Shown here piece by piece: positions 37,001 to 46,190 of a DNA stretch of 64,000 bases (position 1 is its first letter; each line of letters begins with the position of its first letter). Under the pieces are notes generated by a model, which worked only from the letters and a program-made list of their open reading frames with translations, was not told the DNA's origin and did not search any database. This stretch comes from Candidatus Ozemibacter sibiricus (GTDB taxonomy: Bacteria > Muiribacteriota > Ozemobacteria > Ozemobacterales > Ozemobacteraceae), in contig QOQW01000019.1 in assembly GCA_003327425.1 (NCBI GenBank), positions 1 to 64,000 of the forward strand, written 5' to 3'. A program made the position numbers and the translations under genes.

Positions 37001-39961
37001 GTCGCCGAAGGTCACAGCCCCATTGGTACCGGTAGCAACCGCATCGACCGTGCTGGTCCCGGTCGGCGAGGTCTCGGACACGCTCACCAGGAAGGTGGCG
37101 ACCAGACTGGCCCCGGGCAGCAGATTGGCCGGCAGGCTCGGCGTCTGCAGAATTTGGCTGTATGCACCAAGACTGAACGTCAGCGAGGCTCCGATGAGAT
37201 TGACCGGGTTGATATCATCATTCCGAATGGTGACCCGTACCGGGATGTTGTCTTGGCCTTGCGACACCCCATTCGGCGTATCGGCCGTCACCGAGACGAT
37301 CGACAGGGCCCGGCAGATCAGGCGGATCTCATTGAGCACCGGCATGGCGCCATTGGCATTGCGCTGGAATATGCAACGGTATTGGAGATAGCGCCGATCA
37401 GGGCTGGGAATGGCGGCCGAGCCGTTGACCTGGGTGGTGGCGACCGTCGACCACGCGCTCCAAGAGGCATCAGGAACAGGCGTGGCGCCGGTGCGCACTG
37501 CGAGAACCAGACGGCCGTTCGCCCCGCCCACGCAATCGTATTGAATGGTCTGCCAATCGGGGGTTTCTGACCGCGCATCGAACACCATCGACTCGAACTG
37601 GGCCACATTGGCCCACCCCCCGGTGGGAGCTTCGATCGCCCCCACGGAATAGCTGCCTCGAAACGCATCGGCGCATTGGTAAAAGGAGGTAGGAGACAAT
37701 CCAATGCCGACTTGGAGAGGAGTGTTGTAGAGATAATTAGTGGTATCCGTATTGGAAATTCCGACCGTGTTGACCGTATTCACAGGCCGGTCAGTACCCC
37801 CTGGACCGATCACGCCCCGAGGGCTCAGGTATTGATACCGATGGCAAATGTCACCATTTCGGTAGAGCACGGTTTGGAAGATATAGATATCATCTACCGC
37901 GCTGTAGCGGTTGGTTCTCCACGTAAAGACCATGCGATCCGGAGCGCTCAGAGTGTTAACGTATACCCCTGGAAGAGTGGGATAATCAACATTGTCGTAT
38001 TTAAGATCGATCCAAAGAGGAGCGATCAATTCATCAAACCTAACAGTGGCCCCCGTGAATTCATTCCAGGTATTTGTATAGTCGTACCCAGCCGTCAAAT
38101 CAGCTGGCCGCCGATAAATAAAGCCATTCGTGGAGACATACCACTGGGTAAGATTGACTCCGAAAAAGTAAAAGTCCCATGGCAGATTTATTGGATCACT
38201 TCGAGCATCGTCGCGATAATACAAAAATTGCCCTGTTCGCTCAAAATGAATACCCGCGTTATAACCAAGATTGTTTGAAATATCGATAGTTACATTTTCC
38301 AGGCCTGGGGAAAGAAGTTTGCGCGAGTAATAAGGAGTCCAGGCAATGGCAGCCGTTTGATTTGTATTGTTGACAAAGCCATAGGATGGATTCGGTGCAC
38401 CCGCATTTCCCCAATGAACAAAATATGTCCGAGTCGAACCCCGAGGCATGTTGACCAGGAATGAGATGTCGGCGTTTGCTACCGTACAACCAGTCAGCAG
38501 AAATCGGCTAACTTCATTACCCTCTTCATCAGAGACCCGAAATTCGTTGATGCTGGCCGGCTGCTGCCCGGCTGGAATGGCGAATTGAACTCGGCAAGGC
38601 GCGTTGATGCGATCGGTGACATTGGGCTCGGTCACCGTGATGGGCACGCGATACTGCCAATACCCCCCGCTGGCGAACGTGCGCGGGCGGATCGAGCCAG
38701 GATCGGTGGTCGTATCGATCATGTACATGGCCCGCCCGTTGTTGAAAAATGTAGACGAAGCCGTATCGACCAGCACGCGGTCGGTCCGCACCACGCACCC
38801 GTTGCTCCCCCCGCTGCTTTGCACCACCCCGAAGGCATCGAGGGCCTGCACCGTGATGTAATACCGGGTTCCGCTGGCCAGGGTCAGCCCGGTCAAGGTT
38901 ACGCGATTGGCCATCCCGACGTCGGTCCAGTTCACGACATTGGTACCGCCGGGAGTGGTTCCGGCGGCGACACGGTACCCTGCCAGGGGCGCGGAGGGGT
39001 GGTCCCAGTTAGCTTCAAGTCGATCGGTGAACAACGACCATTCGATGTCGCGGGTGGGACCATCTCGCACGGCGATGGTGAAAGCCATCGCTTCGACCGA
39101 GTAGGGAGATTCGTCGCCATCGGTGTCGACATCGGTGACCACATAATAGGCAGTTCCCCCTGGGGGGGTCGTGTCGAGGAAACTGTTGGTGGTCACCGTC
39201 GCAATTTGCGTATATGGCCCACCAGAGACCGTCGCCCGGTAGACCCGGTAGTGGGCAAGGGTCGAAGCCCCGGTGCTAGCCTGCCAGGTCAGTTGAACCG
39301 AAGCTCCGCTGGGAGTGGCACGCAACCCAATCGGACTGATGATGAATTTGAGGTTGTCGACATACGCCCCCGCTTGCTCTCCATTATCGCATTGCATATC
39401 CCAATAGACCCGCCAGACATAGGTCGTTCCCGAGGCCAGCGCAATCGGCCCGACCCACCCGGTATCCTGCCACGTCCCATGCAAGGCGGCCCCACTCGTA
39501 TTGGTCTCGGTAAACACCGAAAGAACCACGCTATCGTTAGGGTTGGCGGGAGTCGCATCTTGGGTGTGCAAGCGACAATACAATCGAAAGTTATCGTAGG
39601 CGCCCACCCAGGTATCTTTGTGGGAAAACCTCCCCCAGCCGTTGGCCGGCCCGCCCGTGACCGTGAATGTCTGTTCGATCAACCCATCGCGGGCTTGATT
39701 GTTCGCCGTGCCGACGGCATTTGCATAAAATGAACCCGCCGGATTCCCATCGGCACCTGTCCAGCTCCATGTGCTCATTCCCTGTCCACGCGCCACCAGA
39801 TTGTCGAGCGTCCATCCGAAGTCATTCGAGGTGAACTGCCAGTTCTGAATTTGATTCAATCCAAAAACAGGTGTCCCCATCCCAAGGCCCCAGAGAGCGA
39901 CTTGCAAGGCTACCACCGCCAAAGTTTTGAGGTAGGCATATCGCTTGGTCATACGGTTCAC
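31001..39961 (-). CDS. giant modular surface/secreted protein (fibronectin III-like, DUF2341-like, CARDB-like and repeated calcium-loop modules)
   Basis: 2986 aa; signal-like TLAVVALQVALWGLGMGTPVFG; FN3-like GLRATPSGASVQLTWQAS...; DUF2341-like YWQYRVPITVTEPNVTDRINAPCRVQF...; repeated D-x-N-x-[DN]...E loops. Confidence 0.88.
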   Translation of the reverse strand: MNRMTKRYAYLKTLAVVALQVALWGLGMGTPVFGLNQIQNWQFTSNDFGWTLDNLVARGQGMSTWSWTGADGNPAGSFYANAVGTANNQARDGLIEQTFTVTGGPANGWGRFSHKDTWVGAYDNFRLYCRLHTQDATPANPNDSVVLSVFTETNTSGAALHGTWQDTGWVGPIALASGTTYVWRVYWDMQCDNGEQAGAYVDNLKFIISPIGLRATPSGASVQLTWQASTGASTLAHYRVYRATVSGGPYTQIATVTTNSFLDTTPPGGTAYYVVTDVDTDGDESPYSVEAMAFTIAVRDGPTRDIEWSLFTDRLEANWDHPSAPLAGYRVAAGTTPGGTNVVNWTDVGMANRVTLTGLTLASGTRYYITVQALDAFGVVQSSGGSNGCVVRTDRVLVDTASSTFFNNGRAMYMIDTTTDPGSIRPRTFASGGYWQYRVPITVTEPNVTDRINAPCRVQFAIPAGQQPASINEFRVSDEEGNEVSRFLLTGCTVANADISFLVNMPRGSTRTYFVHWGNAGAPNPSYGFVNNTNQTAAIAWTPYYSRKLLSPGLENVTIDISNNLGYNAGIHFERTGQFLYYRDDARSDPINLPWDFYFFGVNLTQWYVSTNGFIYRRPADLTAGYDYTNTWNEFTGATVRFDELIAPLWIDLKYDNVDYPTLPGVYVNTLSAPDRMVFTWRTNRYSAVDDIYIFQTVLYRNGDICHRYQYLSPRGVIGPGGTDRPVNTVNTVGISNTDTTNYLYNTPLQVGIGLSPTSFYQCADAFRGSYSVGAIEAPTGGWANVAQFESMVFDARSETPDWQTIQYDCVGGANGRLVLAVRTGATPVPDASWSAWSTVATTQVNGSAAIPSPDRRYLQYRCIFQRNANGAMPVLNEIRLICRALSIVSVTADTPNGVSQGQDNIPVRVTIRNDDINPVNLIGASLTFSLGAYSQILQTPSLPANLLPGASLVATFLVSVSETSPTGTSTVDAVATGTNGAVTFGDQGADQTHTWWIRSKARLAIISIDATPAYVNKGQSGIPVRMTIENQGETPYAFDGASLTFSLGSHTFTLVSPSIGTIIPPLSSFVATFSVNVSPNSDSGVVVINGTASGTNTFSGKNTDDVSADITDTWTIQNPADVVLNRITAPSFIARGQINVPVLLEVINLGEALARWDASVLKFTFLPPPAVPKTYDATYPVTVFPLTVQGGFSQLATYGVDVNPLTATGSDLIDGDVGYTDLNTFNTATSSGALYPASWTIIAEKVKTFKDASYLYESSSFNRPTSGVKVVYAKGEVLAPLREFVVRWYNPGNVEVASSTPPLTADLNGELFHAFSLDPTSPYGQWRIRITDPLNTYIVCENVFSVVSPASLSVNLALPPFVSVGQPFVATSTFTNSGGAIVKSAYPSPLAVSGTGVANQTGGPTPALQDVPGNGQATFTWQFVAVSPGTMIASVSGRGFDGNDDTPLVSATATSNVCWIQNPPALQVLNVVATPTVVYRNQQGVTVTFALRNAGSATAIIEAASLSITVGTYAQSLASPPLPFALAGGNTVATFTFGVNVDLYSPTGLATLTASLRAYDANWPASVTYLNPATPNDSWTVASIGLLLSASDTYNPEQYSFNRGQTIFIRAFGLNPNSQWYRIRLYNSFIPTPTLPTGWVNVSPMLAANASGTADHLYVLPGTAVLGTWTVSIENDPDSNGNTLSNPALALQYCSVQVPGSLIGSLTLSPPSVYEGETVLASLSLRNNLSTAAATISPATASALIKTAASTGDLTLVSGPTPASLTVFGNSLATFGWVFTAASETGLVGSLSVTAQLASSATGIDLNSGIATSTGKLVSNSIRIFRRALLATPDIWNLGTVGPGENSSPFSGAVRNVANATAVAVLWNKVDLNGPGGAKIPNVHLTFTPSPVGTVNPGATSPATATLWVPYNQASGSYIATMAVYDDLNGNLQIDIGEPYDRFNVQVDVPAKTNVFTVESLIDLGNWPRNLTTNPQTLNYFNGGNLDLLNLKFQQTVGTTTTITVTPTNPGFLAVPLASQASVRAVIPPVHPSGIYLATWTLWDDRDNNSSLNATEAARTFQVRIGIGTISFTLAPSPLNAGHAPPNNTLAAPPLTLTNTGELPLSKLRPILAPLSNGSDTIATSSLNVSLPAAVAIGGTGNVTVGVYIPPGTPLGVYSGVQWVFEDTNGNQICDSFEASASFVLQVTVDAAASVQVLVPVVDFGGMAPGTAKTVQIPCRNTGNTDLTQLRWEKVDLIGPGTIGQANYSFPPAEPFSAPAGAFFYRDITLNVPAGQALGDYLGSSAWLFDSPDTVRNVGEPQDDFRVAVQVGIVSLDVLDATVTTSGDPASTSLQKAFRVYNDGSLTITRARATATALIGPTTIPATASVFTPSPIGMILVGQTVTGYWSVNIPAATPAGVYVATLTAWDDSNNDAIMQAAEASTTAVLQLTVNAKRVLKVIQNPLNLGLATEGSLVQAPIEVQNVGNIPLALVRGKSAALVGGVDTIPAANATFSDPIGAIPVGASVIATVSVSIGAPRANGTYNGTFLVYEDYNPADGAHQPAAEEYANFSVIVQVGKKGIAVTPMVDLGNANPGAIPSAGFTVTNTGDFPLQRVRWLASDSWSGSVAIASANLGLAPAAPFVINVAGNRAAVASLTIPPFTPPGTYIGTHTVWEDENNDGIVQPGEASATFNTRVTVLTYQALDLLPTLVDFGTLTAGTTSHWIEVGFRNLGNVALSGFAWTFTALDDGLGNTIPVGALQASTTYLPDPVPPGGIATAHVRIAVPAGQMASIYGPTGGQALSGNAGAAVDTCQFRVEVLAAHTGPNFASGTVYQTIATTTFPAVPAAPGRFILSGWVCPGTGSVRIGLAQTREDGSVAVYDFVEVASTGQVIGGGPNLVNVGVTETFPFYPPDGGGAMMTFYRIFIALDLAFNESVASQAHILLDNSSPTALGSHSVWLDGIQFEQGVRPDQIVPTTFNRGRKVVSPNREQDVRGQQYYYQW

Positions 39962-40542
39962 CTCGGATCTGAACGTACTGAATCAGTCGGGCCAGGACTT
40001 CTGGACCAATCACGCCAAAGTTCGACGGCTTGCCAGACCACCATGCCGCAGAGCCCTCCGGCCAGGACCAGCTTCCACCAGGGGAAATTTTCCCTGGGGT
40101 GTGGCAAATGGGCACGATGGCGCTGGATCGCCACGTGATCGCCTCGCCGCTCCGCCACAATCAGAAGCCAAGCTCGCGCCTCATGATCGAGGGGGTCTTT
40201 CGCCACCAGGTCCTCGAGGAATGCCTCGTAGAGGGCAGGATCTTCCCCTGCGGCCAGCGCTTGCAAAATGGCCGCCCGTGAATTCTTCTCGGGGCGACGA
40301 TCGGGGAGACTCGGAGCCGTGACGTGCAGGGGAGGTCGTCCTCCTCTTGCCCGGACCTGAGCTTCGAGAGCCTCAGCCCCCTGGACGTCTCCGGCTTCAA
40401 GCCGCTTTCGCATGTCGCGGGCGGCCAGTACCTTCGCCAGATCTTGCGGTGACACTGGCTGCCCCTGCCCCACGGCTGCGAGCGTGGCAACAAATACCAT
40501 GCCCATAACGCTCCCGATCAACCGCCACCAATCAACGTTCAT
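39958..40542 (-). CDS. membrane-anchored hypothetical protein, 194 aa
   Basis: N-terminal hydrophobic segment and C-terminal TM WWKLVLAGGLCGMVVWQAVELW; ATGA overlap with start of giant gene. Confidence 0.7.
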   Translation of the reverse strand: MNVDWWRLIGSVMGMVFVATLAAVGQGQPVSPQDLAKVLAARDMRKRLEAGDVQGAEALEAQVRARGGRPPLHVTAPSLPDRRPEKNSRAAILQALAAGEDPALYEAFLEDLVAKDPLDHEARAWLLIVAERRGDHVAIQRHRAHLPHPRENFPWWKLVLAGGLCGMVVWQAVELWRDWSRSPGPTDSVRSDPR

Positions 40543-40835
40543 CGCTTCCTGGGTCCCCGCTCCCCGGGGGGCCGTGTGGCTCTGAATTTCAACTCCTCCA
40601 GGATGGAATGACCGGAATTGCTCCAGCTATCCCTAACTAGAATACTGCAAAAGTTATTCCGGGGCCAATGGTTATGGTAGAGTGATTAATCTATTGGTCG
40701 GGGGGCTGGCGACTCGCAAAGCCTCTATCCCCCACCCTACCTCAGGTTCCTAGGTGATCTAGCGCCTCGAAAGCTGAAGCCCCCGATGCTCCTCAATCAC
40801 GTCATCGCAAAAGCCAAGAATTTTCCTTGACGCCT

Positions 40836-40970
40836 ATGCAACTGCTCCTCGAACAATCCCTGGAACTGGCTTCGTGGCTGACCCGCATCCGGAGGCTATT
40901 GCACCAGCACCCCGATCTGGCGTTCCAGGAGCGAGTCACCGCTCGGCGGGCCGTCGAAAAGCTGCACTGA
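40836..40970 (+). pseudogene. N-terminal fragment of an M20-type peptidase/amidohydrolase
   Basis: 44-aa frame MQLLLEQSLELASWLTRIRRLLHQHPDLAFQERVTARRAVEKLH*, resembling M20 N-terminal RRxLHxHPELxFxExxTA. Confidence 0.6.
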
Positions 40971-41028
40971 CTGAGCCGGATGAAAGGTGCCGCGCGAAGA
41001 AGACCCTGCATTGGGGGGAGAACCGAAG

Positions 41029-42333
41029 TTGAAAATCTTGCACACGTCTGATTGGCACCTGGGGCACCAATTGTACGACCAGCGGCGCGACGGCGAGCAC
41101 CGCGCCTTCCTCGACTGGCTGCTGCAGCTCATCGCCGCCGAACGCATCGATCTGGTGCTGGTCGCGGGCGACGTGTTCGATACCGGATTCCCGCCCACCT
41201 ACGCCCTGGAATTGTACTATTCCTTCCTGGCCCGCTGCGCCGGCAGCGGCTGCCGCCAGGTGGTGGTGGTCGGGGGCAACCATGACTCTCCAGCCACTCT
41301 GGCGGCCCCACGCGAGGTGCTCCAGGCCATCCGCGTCACCGTCGTCGGCGGGGTCGACCCCGATCATCCCGAGGCTGATCTCGTGACCGTCACCGATGCG
41401 GCCGGCGCGCCGCTGGGCCTCGTCGCCGCCGTCCCCTACCTGCGCGACCGCGACGTCCACTTCCCCCAGTTCGGGGAAGGCGCCGAGGCGCGCTCGCAGG
41501 GCATCATCGACGGGACCGCCGCCTGGTACCGGCGTCTGACCGACCTCGCCCTGGCCCGACGCGCCGAGCTGGGACGCCCCGACCTGCCGATCATCGCCAC
41601 CGGCCACCTCTTCGCCCAGGGGCTCAGCGCCATCGGGTCGGAGCGCACCCTGTACGTCGGCAACCTCGGCGCGTTTCCCGCCACCGGCTTCCCGGCCGAA
41701 CTGGCCTACGTCGCCCTCGGGCACCTGCATCGCCCGCAGGCAGTGAGCCGCTACGAGCACATCCGGTACTGCGGCGCCCCGATTCCGCTCTCGTTCGACG
41801 AGATCGGCTATCGACAGCAGGTGCTGATCGTCGACACCAGCGGTGAAACGACCTCGAGCGCCGGAGCGCCAGCTTCCGACACCACCGCGACCGCGGCCGC
41901 CGAACCGACCTTGGTGCCGGGGCCCGCCGGTTCCTGTGCTGTGCGAGCGGTGCCGGTGCCGGTCTTCCGGCCGCTGGTGCGCCTCAGCGGCGACCTGCCG
42001 GCCATCCGGCAAGGGCTGGAGGCGATCGCCGCGACCGAGCCGCCCGCCTGGGTCGAGATCATGTACAACGGCGCCGAATTGATTCCAAATCTCAGCACCC
42101 GTATGCAAGACCTCGCCGAGCCGTTCCCGGTGCGGGTTCTCCATGCCCGCGACATCTTCCCCGGCCGCACCGTGACGGTCGAGGCCCCCACCATCGATTT
42201 GCGAACGGTGACGCCCCACGAGGTCTTCGCCCACCGCTTGCGCCGACTCGACCTCACGCCGGAAGACCGGGCCATGCTGATCGAGGCGTTCGAGACGATC
42301 TACCTCCAGGTCGTGCAGGGAGGGCCGTCATGA
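41029..42333 (+). CDS. sbcD: Exonuclease SbcCD subunit D (Mre11-like nuclease)
   Basis: TTG start with ggggggag upstream; LKILHTSDWHLGHQLYDQRR, LVAGDVFDTG, VVGGNHDSPATL, ATGHLFAQG; adjacent to sbcC. Confidence 0.95.
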   Translation: MKILHTSDWHLGHQLYDQRRDGEHRAFLDWLLQLIAAERIDLVLVAGDVFDTGFPPTYALELYYSFLARCAGSGCRQVVVVGGNHDSPATLAAPREVLQAIRVTVVGGVDPDHPEADLVTVTDAAGAPLGLVAAVPYLRDRDVHFPQFGEGAEARSQGIIDGTAAWYRRLTDLALARRAELGRPDLPIIATGHLFAQGLSAIGSERTLYVGNLGAFPATGFPAELAYVALGHLHRPQAVSRYEHIRYCGAPIPLSFDEIGYRQQVLIVDTSGETTSSAGAPASDTTATAAAEPTLVPGPAGSCAVRAVPVPVFRPLVRLSGDLPAIRQGLEAIAATEPPAWVEIMYNGAELIPNLSTRMQDLAEPFPVRVLHARDIFPGRTVTVEAPTIDLRTVTPHEVFAHRLRRLDLTPEDRAMLIEAFETIYLQVVQGGPS

Positions 42334-45300
42334 AGATCCTGAAGCTGCGGCTGACCAACCTCAACTCGCTGAAGGGGTCCTTCGAGATCGATTTCACCGA
42401 CCGCGAGCTGACGGCGGGCGGCATCTTCGCCATCACTGGCCGCACCGGCTCCGGCAAGACCACCATCCTCGACGCCATCTCCTTGGCGCTGTTCGGCGAG
42501 ACCCCCCGGCTCGGCCGAGGCGCCGACACCGAGGAACTGATGACCCGCGGCACCGGCCGGTCGGAGGCCATCGTCGAATTCTCCACCCGGGTCGACGGTC
42601 GGACCCTGGTGTTCCGCGCCACCTGGGAACGCCGCCGGGCGCGCGGCCGCCCCGACGGCCGGGTGCAGGATGCCACGATGAAACTCGACCAGATCACGCC
42701 CCGCCAGCCCGGCGATGCGTGGGATGCCGATGGCCATCAGAAGATGCGAACGGCCATCGAGCAGATCACGGGCCTCGATTTCAAGCGGTTCACTCGCACC
42801 TGCCTGCTCGCCCAGGGCCAATTCGCCGCCTTCCTGGAAGCAGACCTGGACGAACGCGGCAAGATCCTCGAGCAGATCACCGGCACCGAAATCTATTCGG
42901 AACTGTCCAAAGCTGCCTATCGGCGCGACAAGCAGGAGCAGGAACGCCTCGATCTCCTGCGGCAGCGCCTGCAGGGCGTCATCCTGATGCCCGACGAGGG
43001 ATTTCAGGCCCTGCGAGAACGGACGGACGCTCTGGTCCGCGAACGCCAGGCCCTCGAGGACGCTCGCCTGACCATCGCCCGGCAGATCCAGTGGGTCGAG
43101 CAATTCGAGAACCTGGTCCAATCGCGGCAGTCTTTGGAAGCCTCGCAACAGGCCCTGGCCGCCGAACGGGCGGCGGCCGCCGCCGACCTCGCCCGGCTCG
43201 CCGAGGCCCGCCGCGCCGAGCCGCTGCGCCCCTTGTTCGCCCAGCAGGAAGCCGCCCGCCAGGCCGCCGCCGAGCAGGAAGCCGCCCTCGCCGAGACCCG
43301 CCGCCGGCGCCCCGAGGCGCAGGCCGAACAAGCGCAGGCCGAACAGGCCTGCCGCGCCGCCCAGACCGACCTGGATGCCTTCACGGTCGAAGCCCGAGGC
43401 CGGCGTGAGCTGATCGGCCGGGTGCGTCAGCTCGATCAGCAGCGAGCCGGCCTCGCCGAACAGCACGCCCAAGCCCTGCAGCAGAAGAACGCCCTCACGA
43501 ACCATCTCGCCACGCTCGAAAGCGAGATCGCCGCCACGACCGACGCGATCGCCCGGCTCGCCGAACAGCAAGCCGACGTGGCCCAGCGGCTCGCCGCCCG
43601 TCAGGCCGATGCGTTCCTGGGGTCCGATCTCAAGGCCCTGCGCGAGCTGACCGCGACTCGCGTCGCCCTCGAGCGTCGCCGGCGCGACCTCGAGACCGAA
43701 CTGGCCAGAACAGCCAAGGAACTGGCCCGCGAAGAGAAGAAGGTTCGACAGCTCGAGGCCGAGATCGAAAAGGCCGAAGTCGCCGTGGCCGAACGGCAGA
43801 CCGCCCACGACCAGGCGGCCGCCGCGCTGGCCCGGGAGTTTCCCCAGGCCACCGCCGCGTCGCTGAAGAAGGTGGTCGAAACCGCCCAGAAGCAGGAAGC
43901 CCACGCGCTCGCCCTGTGCGAATGCGGCGAGGAGATCCGCGAGCGGCGAAAGGTGCAGGCCGACCATGAAACCAACCGGCAGCAGCGGGCGGCCGACCTC
44001 GCCACCGCTCAGCACCTGGTCGAGACGCTCGAGAAGCAGCGGGAGCACGCCGAGCAGGTCATCAAGGAACTCGAGGCACGACAAGCGCGCGCCGAGCTCG
44101 AAGCCTCCTTGGAAGAACATCGCCGCACCCTCCGTGATGGCGAACCCTGCCCGCTGTGCGGAGCCACCGAGCATCCCTATGCCGCCAACCGCGACCACGG
44201 TCCCTTGGATCCCGACCGGCTGGCCACCGAGATGAAAGCGGCCAGGCAGGCTCTCAAGAAACTGGACGCCGAGCTGAAGAAGGCCCGCCAGGCCGAGCAG
44301 CAGCTCGTCGCCGACCGCGGAGCGGATGAGGCCACCAGTCAGGCCCATGCCAAGGCCATCGCCAGCCTGGAAAAGAAATGGGAACGAACCGTGGCTCACC
44401 TCGAGGCCACGCTTCTGGCCGCAGCGGCGGGAGACCAGGGGGGTGAAGCAGATCGGCATCCAGCCCCGCCGGTGGGCGCCGCCGCGCCTGACCGAGAGCC
44501 GCTTGGGGCTGGATCTTCCCTGGCCGCCCCCGACCGGCCGTCAGGCCGAGACGAAGAAGACCGCGACGCCCGTCACCGCTTGTCTCCCGACGACGAAGCA
44601 GCTCTCAACCGTCTGGTGGCCGCCGCCGGCCAGCAGGTAGCCGCCGCTCAGGCCGCATTCGACCGCTATACCGCGGCGGTCGAGAGCCGCAACCAGGCCG
44701 AAGCCGACCTGAACACCGCGCGCTCTGTCGCGCAGGAGCTGGCCACCCGCCTGGCCGACGCCCGCGGCGCCCGCGACACGGCCGCCACCCGCCAGCAGGC
44801 GTTGCAACGGCAACGCGACGACGGGCAGACCCAGCTGGCCGAGCTGGAGGATCGCCTGCTGCAGACCCTGGCCACCTACGGCATCACGGCCCTCGACGAT
44901 GACCTCCTGCCCACCCTCGAAGCCCGTTGGCAGTCGTATCAAGCCGATCAAGCCCGCCAGGCTGCCCTGGCCCAGGATGAACAGCGCGCCCGCCAGACCC
45001 TGGCCGCTGCCCAGGCCAGGAAAGAAGGGCTCACTGCCCAGCTGGCCGCCCTCGAGGGCACCCTCGCCGACCTCGCGCGCCGCCTGAACGAGCTGGACAG
45101 CGAACGCCGGACCCTGTTCGGCGATCGCGACCCCGCCGCCGAGGAGGATCGCCTCGAAGCAGAGCTGGCCGCCCGCCAGCAGCGGGTGCAGGCGACGCAG
45201 CAGGCCGCGCAGGAAGCCCGCCTCAAGGTCGAGACCCTGACGACGACCGAGGCCTGGCAGGCCAACGAGCTGCGCGCCCGGCAAGCCGCGGTCGCCGCGG

Positions 45301-46190
45301 CGTCGCAGGCGGTGGCCGACGCTCTCGCGACGGCGGGGTACCCCGATGAGACGACCGCCCGGGCAGCCCTTCTGCCTCCGGCCGAATGCCAGCGACTGGC
45401 CGACCTCGAAAAACGTCTCGACGAGAAGGCGACCCGTCTGCAAGGCGAACTGGCGCAGGTGACCAGGCAGATCGCCGAGCAGGAGGCCGCCCGGCCGACC
45501 GATCGTTCCCTCGCCGACCTGCGCGCCGAAGAAGCGGCGCTGATCGAGCGCCAGGCCGCCAAGGCCGATGAATGGCAGGCCAGCGCCACCGCCCTGGCGA
45601 CCCAGGAGAACCTGCGCCAGCAGCATGCCCAGCTCCAACAGGAGATCGCCGCCGCCGAACAGGCCCGCCGGCCCTGGGCCAAGCTCAGCGAGCTGATCGG
45701 CTCTGCTGACGGCAAGGCCTTCCAGACCTTCGCGCAGGGCTTGACCTTCGGCAGCCTGGTCTATCTCGCCAACCAGCAACTGCAGCGGTTGAACCACCGC
45801 TACCTGCTGACCAACGTCGGCCTCGAACTGCGGGTCATCGACCGTTTCATCTCTGAAACGCGCGCTACGGTGAAGAACCTGTCGGGGGGCGAGAAGTTCC
45901 TGGCCAGTCTGGCGCTCGCCCTCGGCCTCGCCCAGATGGTCGGCCAGAACCACCAGATGGACACATTGTTTATCGACGAGGGGTTCGGCTCCCTCGACCC
46001 GCAGACCTTGCAGATCGCCATGGACGCCCTGTGCACCCTGCCGGAACAGGACAAACTGGTCGGCCTGATCTCGCACGTCGAGGCGATCCGCGACCGCCTG
46101 CCCGCCCGCATCGAGGTCCAGCGCGAGGGCGGCGGCTTCAGCACCATCCAGGGCCCCGGCTGCCGCCGCCTCTCCACCAGTAATAATTAA
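42330..46190 (+). CDS. sbcC: Exonuclease SbcCD subunit C (Rad50-like ATPase)
   Basis: 1286 aa; GRTGSGKTTILDAISLALFGETPRL, zinc hook PCPLCGATEHPYA, coiled coils, VKNLSGGEKFLASLALALGLAQ, FIDEGFGSLD. Confidence 0.96.
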   Translation: MKILKLRLTNLNSLKGSFEIDFTDRELTAGGIFAITGRTGSGKTTILDAISLALFGETPRLGRGADTEELMTRGTGRSEAIVEFSTRVDGRTLVFRATWERRRARGRPDGRVQDATMKLDQITPRQPGDAWDADGHQKMRTAIEQITGLDFKRFTRTCLLAQGQFAAFLEADLDERGKILEQITGTEIYSELSKAAYRRDKQEQERLDLLRQRLQGVILMPDEGFQALRERTDALVRERQALEDARLTIARQIQWVEQFENLVQSRQSLEASQQALAAERAAAAADLARLAEARRAEPLRPLFAQQEAARQAAAEQEAALAETRRRRPEAQAEQAQAEQACRAAQTDLDAFTVEARGRRELIGRVRQLDQQRAGLAEQHAQALQQKNALTNHLATLESEIAATTDAIARLAEQQADVAQRLAARQADAFLGSDLKALRELTATRVALERRRRDLETELARTAKELAREEKKVRQLEAEIEKAEVAVAERQTAHDQAAAALAREFPQATAASLKKVVETAQKQEAHALALCECGEEIRERRKVQADHETNRQQRAADLATAQHLVETLEKQREHAEQVIKELEARQARAELEASLEEHRRTLRDGEPCPLCGATEHPYAANRDHGPLDPDRLATEMKAARQALKKLDAELKKARQAEQQLVADRGADEATSQAHAKAIASLEKKWERTVAHLEATLLAAAAGDQGGEADRHPAPPVGAAAPDREPLGAGSSLAAPDRPSGRDEEDRDARHRLSPDDEAALNRLVAAAGQQVAAAQAAFDRYTAAVESRNQAEADLNTARSVAQELATRLADARGARDTAATRQQALQRQRDDGQTQLAELEDRLLQTLATYGITALDDDLLPTLEARWQSYQADQARQAALAQDEQRARQTLAAAQARKEGLTAQLAALEGTLADLARRLNELDSERRTLFGDRDPAAEEDRLEAELAARQQRVQATQQAAQEARLKVETLTTTEAWQANELRARQAAVAAASQAVADALATAGYPDETTARAALLPPAECQRLADLEKRLDEKATRLQGELAQVTRQIAEQEAARPTDRSLADLRAEEAALIERQAAKADEWQASATALATQENLRQQHAQLQQEIAAAEQARRPWAKLSELIGSADGKAFQTFAQGLTFGSLVYLANQQLQRLNHRYLLTNVGLELRVIDRFISETRATVKNLSGGEKFLASLALALGLAQMVGQNHQMDTLFIDEGFGSLDPQTLQIAMDALCTLPEQDKLVGLISHVEAIRDRLPARIEVQREGGGFSTIQGPGCRRLSTSNN

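Noticed and set aside
43004-46076. Minus-strand ORFs opposite sbcC (including 42300..44459 and 44541..46076)
   Set aside because: Leu/Gly-rich complement of the coiled-coil coding strand; sbcC is unambiguous.
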